Origin: Actinomycetota bacterium
GTDB lineage: Bacteria > Actinomycetota > Acidimicrobiia > Acidimicrobiales > Iamiaceae
Length of the DNA stretch: 6,165 nucleotides
Direction of reading: 5' to 3'
NCBI GenBank assembly: GCA_018268545.1
Contig: JAFDWI010000084.1
Span: 1 to 6,165 of the forward strand
Positions 6,142-6,165 of this stretch are shown here, one piece after another. Position numbers and translations under genes: made by a program. The notes beneath the pieces are model-generated. The model saw only the letters and a program-made list of their open reading frames with translations, had not been told where the DNA came from and ran no database searches. Position 1 is the first letter of the stretch, and each line of letters opens with the position of its first letter.

Positions 6142-6159
6142 GGTTACCGGGGTATAACC
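6142..6159. promoter_or_regulatory. Short inverted repeat with a TATA-like core, possible promoter or operator
   Basis: GGTTA (6142-6146) and TAACC (6155-6159) are reverse complements around an 8-nt spacer. The minus strand contains TTATAC, the most AT-rich -10-like stretch upstream of the acyl-CoA synthetase. Any -35 box would fall at or beyond the window edge. This is suggestive only. Confidence 0.25.
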
Positions 6160-6165
6160 CAGGTA

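Noticed and set aside
1..6165. Mobile element, CRISPR array, tRNA or rRNA gene
   Set aside because: No transposase-like product, terminal repeats, regularly spaced direct repeats or tRNA/rRNA-like sequence was seen.

Overview
The window is high-GC DNA in which every convincing gene lies on the minus strand. It reads from an acyl-CoA synthetase at the right end to a truncated diiron-protein gene at the left edge. GTG starts, TAnnnT-type -10 boxes, probable leaderless starts and an actinobacterial-looking SURF1 suggest an actinomycete-related bacterium, possibly Acidimicrobiia. The lineage is an inference and was not tested.

In transcription order (right to left): (1) an AlkK/FadD-like fatty-acyl-CoA synthetase (6026-4398), with a good ribosome binding site and a short upstream region holding two small inverted repeats; (2) a flavodoxin-fold protein (4397-3897) whose GTG start directly abuts the synthetase stop codon; (3) a SURF1 cytochrome oxidase assembly factor (3843-2950), probably leaderless; (4) a 162-bp intergenic region with a candidate promoter and a 7-bp-arm inverted repeat; (5) a complete ferritin-like diiron protein of 379 residues (2787-1648); (6) a TetR regulator 27 nt downstream of it (1620-1006); (7) a second, related TetR regulator (928-269) with a perfect 11-bp-arm palindrome sitting on its own promoter; (8) the first 85 codons of a second diiron protein (256 to the window edge), a clear paralogue of item 5.

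The main interest is the left half: two copies of a TetR plus diiron-protein pair in opposite gene orders (diiron-TetR, then TetR-diiron). The complete diiron protein has the E / ExxH / E / ExxH ligand layout of the R2-like oxidases. By hand alignment it lacks the valine and tyrosine that form the ether crosslink in R2lox, so it looks like a related but distinct oxidase. With an acyl-CoA synthetase and a flavin protein close by, oxidation of a fatty-acyl or other lipid substrate is a reasonable guess, not a demonstration. No RNA gene, CRISPR array, insertion sequence or other mobile element was seen. No stretch longer than about 165 bases lacks a gene.
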